The position numbers and the translations under genes are program-made. A stretch of 64,000 nucleotides of DNA from Chara braunii (lineage: Eukaryota > Streptophyta > Charophyceae > Charales > Characeae). The notes under the pieces were generated by a model. That model was not told the DNA's origin. It saw only the letters and a program-made list of their open reading frames with translations, and did no database searches. Each line of letters starts with the position of its first letter. The stretch's first letter is position 1. The stretch spans positions 1,464,297 to 1,528,296 of the forward strand of contig BFEA01000256.1 of assembly GCA_003427395.1 (NCBI GenBank), given 5' to 3'. Below, piece by piece: positions 47,055 through 59,175 of this stretch.

Positions 47055-47747
47055 GTTCTGCAGTTTTATTTTATTTTTGTTTTATTTTTACTTATTCTTA
47101 TATACCCTTTGATTCCAGTTTGGGAGACAACCCAGGTGCTGGTTTCGGGGCTGCCAAGGGTACCAATGGGCTCGGCTCAGTTGGCACACCCATGAACTGT
47201 TGAAGTGCAGACCTGTGTTCCAACTCCATTGGTAGCAGGTGGGTGATAGCGGTCGTGGGCCAGTCACTGTGCCTCCTCTCCGGTCCCCTCCCTGTAGGAG
47301 CGATGAGCAGTCTCTAGTCAATACCACTCGGAGAAGGGGGGAGCGGGCGCAGGGCAGGATCAGCGAGGCAAGGCGGACGACGGGCGCTGAGACTGTGTAG
47401 GGAGGCAGACGAGCGGTGGGAGCCACATTAGCAATAGCAGGGGAGACAGGTAGCGGACCACTAGCGAACTAGTGACAGAGTGAGGTTGAAACGAAGTATT
47501 GCCGGGCGCAGCAGAGTGGGGTTGTATCCAGGCACAGACAGGGGGCGCCGGTGGGAGGCTGCCGCCGTTTTTTGCTGTGCGGCAGGCTGGCCCAGCGGTA
47601 GGGTCAGATAAAATTTGCCTCCACTACGGCCCTCAAAAGTTCTCATTTGAGTATTTACTACTACCACCAAGATCTACGCAGGGACCCACCACGTCGAGGC
47701 TCAAGGTGCAGGCCTCGCCGAAGGCCAGGGAGTGGCACGGCAAAAAC
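47055..47747 (+). repeat. LTR segment absent from the E2 5' LTR
   Basis: The 5' LTR joins CCCCTCCC directly to TAGGGAGCG (29403/29408). This segment includes a tRNA-like module also found in E0, so it is native LTR sequence deleted from the 5' copy rather than a new insertion. Confidence 0.65.
47173..47227 (+). promoter_or_regulatory. tRNA-like A-box/B-box module
   Basis: CGGCTCAGTTGG (47173-47184) is followed by TGTTCCAACTCC (47216-47227), with tRNA-like spacing. No cloverleaf can be drawn with confidence. Confidence 0.4.
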
Positions 47748-49017
47748 TAGGGAGCGCTTGAAGGGCGGCACAGTAAAAAGGCAACAAGCGCTGTGGGGAG
47801 GCTCACGGTGGTACTGCTGAGCAGCTCGTCCGTATAGGGGTGAAAGGCCTTTGAGTTGTCAGTTGGTTCCCTCCCGAAGTCTCCCTTGGGGTGGATGGCG
47901 CCGCTGAGCAGATTACCAGCCAGTGCGAAGTTGGTCGCTGCAAGATCTGCTACCGTCGGAGGTTTCGTTAGTTGATAGGAGAAAGAGGTAAACCTGGTTG
48001 TCGAACCTGCCCGATGAAAGCAGAGGAAGGGTGGGTGTTGCGGTCAAAGAAGGTGGCTATAGCGGAGCTAGGAGGGAGGAGCGGAATGCTGCGGGACGGG
48101 CGCTGAAACAACACGGTGAGGCAAGGCGAATAGGTAGTGGGCAGGGGAGCAACGACGAACTGAGTGGGCAGACACGGCAGAGAGGAGAGGCCCGAATGAA
48201 TCTGGACAGGATCTGACGCCGGGTACACTCGAAGACAGGAATGACGGGGGAGATAAGAGATGCGGAGAGAAGGGGGGCGATGGACAGACCGTTGCGGGCC
48301 GACTGTCGGACGGGCGTTAAGGCTGGCAGAAGGGGAGAGCCGGAAAAGTGATGAACGAACCTGGCTGGGGCTCTACGCCAGGTACAACCATAGTTGAGGT
48401 GGCAGAAACACCAGTTGAGCGCAGCTGTGAGTGGGATTGTTTGCCCAATCCTTCGCAAAATCGGGCGGGAAAATGCATGAGTTAGGGGTTTTTAGGATGG
48501 ACGAATCCAAATTTGAGGTTAGTTTTAGTTAGAAGTTAGTGTTATACAAGTAGGAGGAAAAAGACATGCGCGGGAGATGACGGACGAACGAAATAAGAAA
48601 AGAAAAACGAGCATATCTCGCCCGATTCTCAACAGAATCAGGCAAGGGGAGATTTGAAATTGGGGTATTGGGCTGTGGTGACCTGGAATATAAGGTCAGA
48701 ATGGTACGAAAGTTAGTGTTAGAGAAGTTAGTAGGGAGAAAGCCTGCGCGGAGTTATGGGCGGAGAAGAGGAAAAACGACGATATCGCTCGATTCCGTAC
48801 GGGATCACTGGCAAGCGAACTAAAGGTAGAGATGGGGGTTTTGGGCCATGGCGGCCCCACATTAGCAATCAGATGGGGACGAGGACCAATATGAGATGAG
48901 TTAGGGGAGAAATGAGGTGTGTGGTGGAAGCGAGGAAAGAAGATATTGCATAAATTGTGTGTCCCACCTGTGTCATAGTGGAACTATGTGAGAGGAGAGG
49001 TTGTGGTCTGTGCAAAC

Positions 49018-49839
49018 CAAATGACGAAGTCTAAGTGTGGTCAAAAGGTGTGGATTCAGCGGCATGAGCTGAAGAATCTGTGCCCAGAAGTGGAGTTTTG
49101 TTTTATATATATTATAAAATATAATAATAATAATAATTTACAATTAATATTCCCACGATTTTGGGGAAGGTTCATTCTCATTCAATATACTCTGGGTGAA
49201 TGATAGAGTAGGCTGCCACTCGTATCTTTTGACGATGCTGCCGCCCGTTTGCGCCAATGGTTCTTCCTCTGTGACTCGGTCCTCCTATTCCAATTGAACC
49301 TGGCCAGAATAAGCAGCCAGGAGCATTCACACATCGAGGGTCGTCTTCAAGGAAGGGAGATGTAGTCTGCATAGTGGTCGTGGGGGCAACTTCGTTAATT
49401 GGTAAGTTGACAAGCCCCGGCATGGTGCACATCAGGACGGCTCAGGTTGCGTTGATCCGCTGCGCTGGTTCGAGAGGTTAGACTGGTAGATGTATCTTAT
49501 CGTTTTTTAGTCGAAGGTTCATTCCATTTTCTTTTTTTTTATTATTCTATTTTTTCTTTATTTTGCTCGTCCTATGTGCGAGCGTGGATGCTTGGTCACT
49601 TATCGTCGACGCTAGGAGCGAGGAGCAAACGGGAGGTTGCCCGTTTCCTATGTCTTAGCAAAGGGGCTATCTAGTTAGACACGACTGTTTTGGGCTGGAT
49701 TGCAGCAAGCTACGAGCGGACGGGCGCAAAGGAATGGTTCGAATACTTACCTGCACAGCCTATGTCGGTCGGTGTATCTTTCCATGTTGTAGTGGGAGTT
49801 TCACTCTTCGGCAGATGTGAACTGCACGAGCCTGCACAT

Positions 49840-49923
<84 letters not shown>

Positions 49924-49986
49924 TCGCCTGGAGAACGACGATGCAGGATGAAGCAAGAATCGGGCTATAGTGGCAAACTGCACTGT
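49018..49986 (+). repeat. E2 3' LTR segment identical to 36396-37364
   Basis: This contains the 77-nt GA tract (49844-49920), a TAA-rich stretch and the 84-codon minus-strand frame (49178-49432). It is followed by N at 49987. Confidence 0.8.
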
Positions 49987-51480
49987 NCCGGGCCCGGATT
50001 TTTGCAGAAGTTCACATTGATTCTGCCCATCCTGATATTTGGAGCAGTAAGCACCTACGGGGGAGTAGCAGGATAGGGGGCTTACCCGCTGACAGGAGCA
50101 GTGCCCATTCTACTGAACTAGGAATGGGCGCTTACCTCGATGGGTTCGTCCCATTGCTTGGAGTAGCGAGGAGTGAAACTGTAAGCAAGGCTGCGACTCA
50201 GAACTTACCTGGAGGGTTGCAGAACTGCCTATAGCAAATAGACCGCTCTCCGGCGAATTGAAGGAGTGAGGGGCGATTTGGGAGACTGCAGACCCTACCT
50301 GTTAAATTTGTGAGTCGCCCGAGTACGAACTTACCGGCTGGCTGGCATTTTGCACTTGCATAACCAGCCAGATCAAGTTGTCGAGTCTCTACGGAGACTG
50401 TTGCCGCAACCAAGGGGAGTGGCTGAATCTTGTTGAGGTGTTGTTGTTGCGATTGTGGAAGGTGCATTCTGATTTTGCCTACATATGGAAAGGGGCATGT
50501 GCAGTGTATAGCACGCCAAGCAAGGGGTTACAGTAAAGAACTGAGATGTCAAGCTTCACTACAGTCTGACTTGGTGTCGCCGACTGAGTGAGAATACCAG
50601 ACGCAGCAACAGGGGTGGCCAAGACAGAGAGGGAGTGACGGAATGAGGATGTTGTAAAGGCACGTACCTGCGTTGGCGGCGGTCTACGAGGTTGACATCT
50701 TCATAAACTGTTGTTGGTACTGCCGATATCAACTGGAGACACAGTCGGTTCATGAGTTGCTAAATAGTTGTGCAGTGGTGATATGGGAGCGGTGACCGTG
50801 CGACCTGACAGAGGAAGCGGTGCGACCTGACAGAGGAAGCGGGCAGAATGTAATAGGTTGTATGGGGCTGAGCAAGACTGCTTCCGAATAAGGGACCAAC
50901 CGTTACTCCTTTACTGGATTTTGCGCTACCTGGGCGGTGTGTTCGGCAGCAGGAATTACCACTGTACCTTCGTGTTATATGCATTGTGGTTAGGCGATAG
51001 TGTTTTAACTGTTTAGTATGCCGCCTAATTGCTAAATGGACTGTGTTTCATCAACTCGCGGGGTTACTGGTACCTATCAGACGACCGGTTGTTGGACTGC
51101 TGTTCACTTGGAGTGTTGTTGGCAAGCCTGTGGAAACTTACCCATGGCCGATGCTGAGCTCATTCTGCAGGTTGGAATGGTCAGAGTCCAGCCACGAGAA
51201 GGAAGGGTCCGCCTATGGGTCAGTTGCGCCACCCATACTCATCTTTGGAGGGCATGAGGCAAACGGAAGCGAAGAAGAGGGGGAGGATGACCACTGGATT
51301 GGAGAATTATCTGCTGGCCAGGGAGCTGCCCACCGTATCTGACAGGGTAACTGCAGGCTAACTGCAGGGCTGCAGTTTTGCTGATAGCGGCACGTTGCCC
51401 GCTCCATCAGTCAAAAGGGAGCGGAGCCTTGACAAGAGAGAGGGAAAGGAGTAAGCACTTACCTTGAAAGTTCGGCACTG
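49740..51480. repeat. CTTACCTG motif array (E2 3' LTR)
   Basis: Motifs lie near 49747, 50082, 50134, 50206, 50330, 51136 and 51460, in the same order as in the 5' LTR. At about 50127-50155 the motif lies inside AATGGG..CCCATT, a possible stem. Confidence 0.5.
49987..49987. other. Assembly gap or ambiguous base (single N)
   Basis: This corresponds to G at 37365 in the other copy and marks the right edge of the identical block. Confidence 0.9.
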
Positions 51481-52379
51481 TGGGAGGTGCTGAACCTCGA
51501 ATTATGATGCCAAACGGTGCCTTAGGCTGGGGACGCAAAAAAGGCGGACCAGTGAGACTGCAGAAGGGCCGGTACGAGCCTCAATTGGCTGAGTAAAGCT
51601 GTGCAAATCCAGCCTGAACGAGAGTGCTGGCTGAGGCTCAGTAAGGAAGATACGGCTGGTGTCTATGCACGGCCGCCAGCTGAATAGTCAGCTAGTCATA
51701 CAGACACAAAGAAGGAGACGAAGAAACCGGTTGTATCTTTGATCTGCTACCGGTGTTTTGCGCCGTACAGTTCGACCCACGAAGCGCTGCGAACAGGGCA
51801 GGTCGACTGGTATGCTCAAACTGTATTGTTGGGATTGTCATTGTTGGTTCGGGCGGCGGTGCACAGCTTGCGGTGGTGGGTTTGTTTAGCTGTGCACGTA
51901 TTGCTGCGGCGTCTGTTGACAGTGCACGTACTGTTGTTGGCCGCACAATCTGCTGCTGCGTCTATGGACTGGGCAAACTCCTACAGCGGTTGACGTGCGG
52001 CTAAATGATGTTGTCGCTGCTTTTGGTAGCGACACATTGCGGCAACTGGTATTGGCCGCCTGACTATCATGCCCAGGTCAGGGCTACTACGGTGCTTGTG
52101 GGGTTGATGTTATGTCCGAGGGTGGCTATTGCTCTGGTTACAGTCAGTCCTATGTACGACGGCTGTTAGGAATAGCATGTCTCGAGCCACGAAGCTCGGC
52201 GGAGGGACCGAGTTTCGTTAGAAAGGGAGGATATTGTTGTAAAGTGGAAGGTTGTCAGAAGGTCAACAGTTGGCGGTTTGACTTCAGTTGACAAAGCTGC
52301 AACGTACTTTCTTGGCCACTATTGTGGGGCCCTCAGGCGCTTCAAGATTCCAAGGCCTTCTCATTGTGAGTTGAGTTTT

Positions 52380-52575
52380 CCCACTCTTGTATCTCGAGCG
52401 TCTGAAACCTCTACTTATATCCTTCTTACTCTAAGCCTAGTCTGAGGTTACGAGAGGGAGCGGCAGGCGGGATTGAAACCCATAGGACCGCATCAAGGTC
52501 TTGTGGGAGGTCCACCCATTGATTGCGGGAGCTCTGCCGGAGCCCAGGCGGGGTTCTGGAGGCAGGGAACTTCAG
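52380..52575 (+). repeat. Conserved LTR core block (E2 3')
   Basis: The counterpart of 39640-39835, with few substitutions. Confidence 0.7.
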
Positions 52576-52884
52576 GTATAATTTCACCTGATACGTGTGA
52601 TCCCTTCCCCTAACTGTTATCCTTGGGTTATCTGAATATAGTTATGTGAGGATATTACTTTCATTGTTATGTACGTCAGGAAATGCATTCTGAAAGGTAA
52701 ATAAACAAATATATATGAGATTTCAGGTAATCCCTAAGTAAATTCAGACAAAAGGAATTGGTGGGAAGGCTGGAGGAAGGTGTTTTGCATGCGTTTGATT
52801 GGGTCAACCGAAGACTGAGCTCCTCTAAGTTGATGTGGGTTCATTAGTGTGTTTTATTTATATTTGATGGACTGACTGTATGAT

Positions 52885-54070
52885 CTTTGAGGGTTGGGCC
52901 TATCCTAAGTTGGACGTACCAGTCGTTGTTTCTTTATGGGGTTTCAGAACAGGAGGATGGGCACCCTAAGTTGGGAGGACTCAGAATCCTTATGTTTCTT
53001 TTGGGTTGCTGAAAACAGAGCTGGGAATATTCTAAGTTGCGTAGACCCAGTTCTGTATGTGTTTTCTTCTGAGGGGGACACAGGCATAAGACTAAGCGTA
53101 CCCCTAAGTTGGGGCGGCTTAGCCATAAGCCATGAACAAAAAGGTTAACCAAACTATAAAATCTTGATATATGTTATATGAATCTATATCATTTGGCAGA
53201 TCGGACGCCCTAAGTTGGGAAAGCCAGTCAGTAAGCCAGGTAGAACAAGGAGAAAAGAAAAGCAAATAAAGAATATAATAAAGGTAGCTCGGGCAGGCTG
53301 AGCGTACCCTTAAGTTAGGGCGGTTCAGTCCTATGCTCGTAATAATACAAAGACGCAGAGAGTTAGTATAAATCTTCTTTTATTTTTCCTTCTAAACACA
53401 AGGCAGGATTGGATGTCTCCCTAAGTTGGGTAGGTCTGAACATCTGTCTGATAAGAGAGAAACATATAAAGTTTGTGCAAGTATACCAATGGTTGTTCTC
53501 TTATATTGTCGTTGCGAAGACTAAGCGTACCCTTAAGTTATGACGGCTTAATCATACGTCGTTTGTACTTTGTTCGAGCAGATCAGGCATACCCTTAAGT
53601 TAGGGCGGCCTGGTCGTATTGTCTTATGTACCTAAAACTGTTTAAGCTAGTTAGGCGTACCCTTACGTTAGGGCGACCTAGTAATATGCTCTTGTCGTTG
53701 ATGTTATGTAGGTTGGACGTAACCTTAAATTAGGGCGGTCTGACCATTCGTCGTTCGTACTTGTTTTAGGCAGGTTAGGCACATCCCTAAGTTGGGGCAG
53801 CCTAATCCTATGCCCTACGTATTTTTGTCTAGAGCTGACTAGGCATACCCTTAAGTTAGGGTAGTCTAGTTTTATGTTTCATGTCGTCAGTTAAGCAGAA
53901 GACACACGTACCCTTAAGTTAGGCCGGTCTGGTCATATGTTTTATGATTGGTGTCGATATGGTGTTGGACATACCCTTAAGTTAGGGCAGTCCAGTTGTG
54001 CGTACTTTACTTGTTTCCCTAGGCAGGTTGGACATACCCTTAAGTTAAGGCATTGTTTGACCATATGTCA
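52885..54070 (+). repeat. Tandem array of TAAGTT hairpins (E2 3' LTR)
   Basis: About 16 units, one more than the 5' LTR near 53640-53690. An example with a fully paired outer stem is GTTAGGC with GCCTAAT (53774-53806), inner CCC/GGG. One unit near 53665 has TACGTT in the loop. Confidence 0.82.
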
Positions 54071-54429
54071 TAAGCAAGGGGATCTAGAGAAAAGGACGGA
54101 GTGATCTAACGAACTACTAGGGTCAAACTGATGTGGGATTGTGAGAGATGTTTGTTTATGCATGTTTGTGAACTCTCACTCTGGGACGTCTTTTGATAGG
54201 TTAGTTATTTAGATGCTCGCCAAGTGCTGGAGCCATAGGTAGACGAGATGGATGATGGGAGGGAGAGCTTGGGTTAAAGATAGGTCTGACCTTACTTGAA
54301 GATAGAATTGATGTAAGCTCACGATACCATCTTCTGAAAGGGATCGTGTAAACTATCTTTAGTTCTAACTATCAAACAAGTGTCAGAAGTTAGTCCCAAG
54401 TATAAATTTGCTTTGTCTTTTTGTTTTCA

Positions 54430-54655
54430 GCTTTGTATAAATCTTAACGGCCTCCTATTCCTACGGGAAGCGCTGCCGAAATTTCTACAAATCTGAAAGA
54501 GTTAGTTATTTTTGGACTCATAGAAATTCTGAAAAGGTATTTTTCCTACGGAAAGCGCTGCCGAAATTTTATAGAATTTGAAGAGTTAGATTATTTTCAG
54601 CTAGGAGAAATCTGACAATCCATCCTGTTTAGGAGATATGCTGCCGAAATTTGTT
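54430..54655 (+). repeat. GAAGCGCTGCCGAAATTT repeat block (E2 3' LTR)
   Basis: Three units, collinear with 42105-42330. Confidence 0.75.
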
Positions 54656-55914
54656 ATATTTTTAAATAAACGTCAAGGGTTGGGAAGGTAGGATTATTTT
54701 TTGATCACTCGAGCATGGCTTGGATAATAGTCTGTGATGCATTGGAGGTCACCTTTATTCGATTGATTCAAGGTTTGACTAGCTTCCGGCTCAACTCTGA
54801 TCCACTCTTGCCACTCAACCTAAAGGCTTTAGCCCTGTGGTTTGATTTGTTTCGTCGTGTTTTTACTCGGACTTTAATTAAATGGTCATTTAATAAAAAT
54901 GCCGAGTATTTAATTTCGAGAGTTGCACAACGAGTGAGGCTTGTATGGCTGAAGCGAGGGTTGTGAGCGCAAAGAATGAGTGAAGTTGACCTCGTGTAGT
55001 GTGTGTTTTGTTGATGTGGATCTTTGATGTGATTTCAGGTATGTTCTGTGAATTCAAGTCCCGACTTGGGTTTGCGTATGATTATATATATATATTTGAA
55101 GGAGGTCACATCGTGATTGTTAGAGTGATCGTCTCCCTTCTCATAGTTTTTGTATCATGTTTCTTGCGCCCGCACGACTCGTTGAGGCCGTGCGTAGTGA
55201 TTGATTAAGTTCTGCATCGAGAGAAAAGAGAGATCTCTTTTTAGTTTTTGCTTTTTAGAATTAGTATGGCTAGACGTTGTAGTCCGTGGCAGCCGTCAAA
55301 GTCAAACCCCTTGATCTCTGGCCGCCACGACAGCTTGGAGCTGTCTACTCAACCCCTCTGCACAGGGTGCAGAAGTGGGTGTGGTCTTCAACCGCGCATA
55401 GCGGTTGTCTAGCGTCGAGAGATTAACCCCTCAAAGCGCTTGTCAGCGGACACTTGAGTGTCGAACATCACCCTCGAGATTATCAAGGGTCGCGCGCGAT
55501 TACGAGTGCTACATAGTACCCCATCAGTGTGAATGCTCACATATGCACGTATGGCTAATCACTACGAGAAGACCATGCGTCCGCCTAAAGTTTTATACTA
55601 AGTTCAGCTCGCGATGCCTATCTGACTCTCGCTTCAAAAGGTTATGAGTCGGATACTAAAGGGACTAGGAGTGTTGTTGTGTTGTTATGTTATTTATTTT
55701 GTGTGTGAGTGTTGTGGTGTAACGCGTGGTATGTAGGATGTGTCCTAGTCCACTGGCGCTGAATCTCGTTTGGGACCTCAGCCCCCCAGTGCGTCGATTC
55801 GCATGCGGGTTCGATTTTTGGGCGTTCGACCGCGAGTAACCTCTATGGTACAGCGAACGAGAAACGCCCTCAGCTGGGCCACCTCTGCAATTGCATACGA
55901 AAAGCCTTCGCATG

Positions 55915-56136
55915 TGGTTCAGTAGCTCGGCGGGGATACGCCCACCTAAGGGATGGTGACAGCTCCCGCAGGTGGAGGTAAGCGGTGCCTCGCGTAACCC
56001 TGTCCTGTCGTAGGGGTTCGCGAGAGGTACGGTTGGCGCACTCGGTCGGAGTGGCAAACGCTCTCCACGACAAGTCCTGCAAAATCCTGCGTGGCGCGGC
56101 CGGGAGGGTCCCCGTGCGGGACCGATGCGCTCGACA
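55915..56136 (+). repeat. Structured 3' end of LTR, U5-like (E2 3')
   Basis: The counterpart of 43665-43885. Here the CCACCT/AGGTGG stem is a perfect 6 bp. It is followed by the target duplication instead of a primer-binding site, as expected of a 3' LTR. Confidence 0.65.
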
Positions 56137-56140
56137 CCGT
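56137..56140. other. E2 target-site duplication, right
   Basis: CCGT, matching 27799-27802. Confidence 0.85.
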
Positions 56141-56948
56141 ATAGTTGGCAGTGTATTCGGCCATGACCCGACGGTAGATTCACTCGAATTTGATGGCCTA
56201 TTGATAGGAGTAGAGTGGGAACAACCGTGAGTTTGGAGACTTACCTGTTGGCCGGTGCATTGCTCATCCTAGAAGAAGTACCTAGATGAATTCTGACAGA
56301 TGGTTCAAACTCATGTTGGGCGGTTACGACCAAGCTGTAGTAGGCGCAACAGCGACCAGCATTTGCATGCACCTTTCCACGCTCGTACGACAGGTTCTGT
56401 TTTGTTTTACACGCTTGCAAGTTGTCGAATTAGTGAGTCAAACTAGCGAATTGCAGACGTAAGTCCGAATCCAGCGGTTCAACTCGGCTGGTGAGGCACG
56501 CAAGTTGGCATTTAGGGGGTCTTCGGCTCAATCTCAATTGACCTCGGGTATACGGGCAAGTTCTGTGCCCGCCATATAGAGATATGTCGTCGTAACATCG
56601 AGCAGGCTGCCATAGAGTTGCGTAGGCAGGCGGCTGTTGGGTAACAGCGATGACTGGTGAGCACGGTTGGGGGCTTACTTGCGAGACAGTCTCGGTTTGT
56701 TGCTGTGTGTTTCGCTAAGAAGAAAGGGGCAAGGGACGGGCCGCGAAAGTTGAAAGGTTTGTTTGTGGCTAATTCGCTGCCAATCTCCGATAAACAAGGC
56801 AACAAGAGACATCCATTTTTTCCATCAGCCTGTGTAGTGGCAGGCCAGTTGCGAGGGCGTCAGCTTACCTGCTGGTTGTTTTGTTGTCCGCCCTACCATA
56901 TGAAGTGATTAGAAGTGAGTCATGAAGTCGTGGATTTCCCTATGGCTA

Positions 56949-56952
56949 GCAT
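56949..56952. other. E3 target-site duplication, left
   Basis: GCAT, matching 63089-63092. Confidence 0.85.
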
Positions 56953-58429
56953 TGTCGAGCACATCGGTCTGGCACCGCACGAAACGGGGTGGGACCCTCC
57001 CGGCCGCGTCACGAAGGAGTTGGTCTGATCCTCGTCGCAAATACATATGAAGCTTCTGCAAGCCGCTCCGACCGAGTGCGCTCGCCATACCTCTCGCAAG
57101 CCCCTACGACAGGATAGGGCCTACGCGAGGCACGACTTACCCCCACCTTACGGGAGTTGTCACCTCCCTTCGGTGGGCGTATCCCTGCCGAGCTACCAGT
57201 CCACAATACGAAAGTTAATCAGCTGCAAAGCGTTTCTCCTTCACTGTAGCATAGGGGGTACGCGTGGTTCTTACGCCTCTATCGAACCCGCACGCGAACC
57301 AACGTCTTGGGGGGTTGAAGTCCCAAGCACGACTCGTCGCCGGTCGATTAGGACGCATCCCACGCACCATGGGTACACCATTCTAAGAATATAAAAATTA
57401 AAACACGCACGCACACGCACATATACAGAACGACACAAAACAAACAATGTGACAACACTCCTAGTCCCTTAGTAGTCATCCCATAACTTCTCCGATGCGG
57501 AAATCGGATAGGCGTCGCGCACGAGACTTATTATAAAACCGTGCGGACGCAGGGCTAACTTAGATCGATTAGCAATGCATAAATACGCGAGCAGTCACAA
57601 TAATTGGCGTACTATGTAGTACCCATACTCATGAGATCCTCACTTATCTCGAGGGTCGCATTCGACACTCAAGTGTCGGCTGACATGCGCCTTGAGGGAT
57701 TGATCTCTCGACGTGGACAACCGCCAAGTGCGGTTGAAAACCACACCCTCTTCTGCACCATACGGAGAGTGGGTGGTATACAGGTTCATACATGTGGTGG
57801 CAATCGTCTCTTATTGCCCTTGAGACCAGTTCTCTCATCCAGGGTTTGAAAAGAAATCAAGGGGTTTGACTTTGACAGCTGCCACGGACAACAACGTCCA
57901 ACTACAAAAATTAATAAGCAAAATCAATTAGTAAATAAGTAAACACCCAACACTCATATATGAAATCAGAACTCGAGATAAAATAAAAGAAGGGGAAACA
58001 TAAACCCATCAGGTATGCGGATCCTGCGTCACATGATTGTCATTCTCATTGTCTCCAAGGTACGGCTTATATACCAAGCTTCAAATACTAACTTGCATAA
58101 AACACAGACACACACAATAGCCACATTGCCATACACCAATGTGGTCAACTTTATTGTTCCCTGTAACTCACACCATGCCTCACACACTCAAAACCCAGTT
58201 ATAGTCCAATTTGTCATAAATCTTATAAGTTCTTTATAATGGTCATTTAAAAGAAGTTCGGTTAAAACCCTAAAAGAAACATATCAAATCTCAGGGATAA
58301 GTTGAGGTACATGTGTAAGTAAAGTTGTGTTGTGAGTCAACGAGTCGGCGATCAACCAACCGACTTGTCATTAGTGATAACAGAAAATGATCCTCGTAGG
58401 ATCAAGTTGAAGGTAGTCCAAATCCGAGA

Positions 58430-58715
58430 TCGAGAGCACACCACCCAATCTTATGGGAACCTGTCCAGTCCTTTGTCTGGATTCCCCTCATAACAAACAA
58501 GAAGAAACTAATAAACGTAATGAAACCCAAATAAAACGAGGCAACCAAGCCATCCAATCTTATGGAAAAATACTTGGTCCCTGAAAGTCAAACACAGGTA
58601 GCCCTTGCAAGTCAAAGCAACCAAACCACTCAATCTTATGGGAATTTGTCTGGTCCTTCAGGCAATTGAAAATAAACACAGCACTAGGTCTCCCCAAACT
58701 TATGACGACTTGCCC
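58430..58715 (-). repeat. TAAGAT-loop hairpin array (E3)
   Basis: Four units on the minus strand. The loop is mostly TAAGAT rather than TAAGTT. Inner stems CCCA/TGGG (58444-58457) and TCCA/TGGA (58553-58566) show another paired change. Outer stems include ACCAAG with CTTGGT and ACCAGAC with GTTTGGT. Confidence 0.78.
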
Positions 58716-58982
58716 AACGTTTAATTGACCCAGTCAAACTCAAGCAAAATTGCCTTCCTCTCATCCTTCCCCCAGATGCAATCTCACAATCTGCTTTCAG
58801 TCAGACAACAAAAACTGAAACTGAATCTGCACAATCATTCCTTTATTAAAATTTGGTTTAAGTCTTGAATGTCAAACTCAAAGTAAAAGTAAGGGTGCAC
58901 GCAGTATACTCGGTCAAACATAGCAATGAGTACGCATATGGGTTATAACTGGGTTTATAAAAGGACAATGAAACCATGACCT

Positions 58983-59175
58983 CCATGTTCCCTGCCTCCA
59001 GAACTCCTCCTGAGTTCCAGCAGAGCTCCGCAATCGGTGGGCTGGCTCCCCACAGAGTCTTGCTGCGGTCCTACGGGTTGCAATCCCGCTTGCCACCTTC
59101 CTCTCATAACAGGATTAATCTTAGAGTAAGAAGGGCAGAAGATAAGGGGTTTCAGACGCTCGAGATACAAGAGAG
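58983..59175 (-). repeat. Conserved LTR core block (E3)
   Basis: The inverted counterpart of 17250-17425, with the TCTCGAGCGTCTGAAACC end at about 59151-59170. Confidence 0.7.

Larger units (their letters stand above)
27803..56136 (+). mobile_element. E2: giant-LTR element with 1.6-kb interior
   Basis: E2 has a complete structure: target duplication CCGT, 5' LTR 27803-43885, primer-binding site 43888-43905, interior to 45470, 3' LTR 45471-56136, target duplication CCGT. Both LTRs start TGTCGGCG and end GCTCGACA. In a ~157-base comparison (29161 onward against 46813 onward) they differ at five positions, all transitions, so this is the youngest full element here. The 5' LTR carries a 4.8-kb composite insertion, a 472-bp fold-back element and an assembly duplication. 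Correcting for these gives about 10.6 kb per LTR. The element is >90% LTR and has no coding capacity that I can see. Confidence 0.85.
45471..56136 (+). repeat. E2 3' LTR, 10,666 bp
   Basis: This starts TGTCGGCGCGAACACCC and ends GCTCGACA before the CCGT duplication. It is collinear with the 5' LTR except that it lacks the composite insertion, the fold-back element and the twin hairpins, and it retains 47055-47747. It is the better guide to the native LTR length. It shows no genes, only short frames shared with the 5' LTR by homology. Confidence 0.85.
56137..56952 (+). repeat. E1 3' LTR, second piece
   Basis: This matches 16312-17128 of E1's 5' LTR and lies between E2 and E3. It includes two CTTACC motifs (56241 and 56865). 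Confidence 0.85.

Noticed and set aside
27803-56136. Large tandem segmental duplication (27.8-43.9 kb versus 45.5-56.1 kb)
   Set aside because: Matching TGTCG/CGACA ends, a PBS directly after the first copy and CCGT on both outer flanks show that these are the two LTRs of one element.
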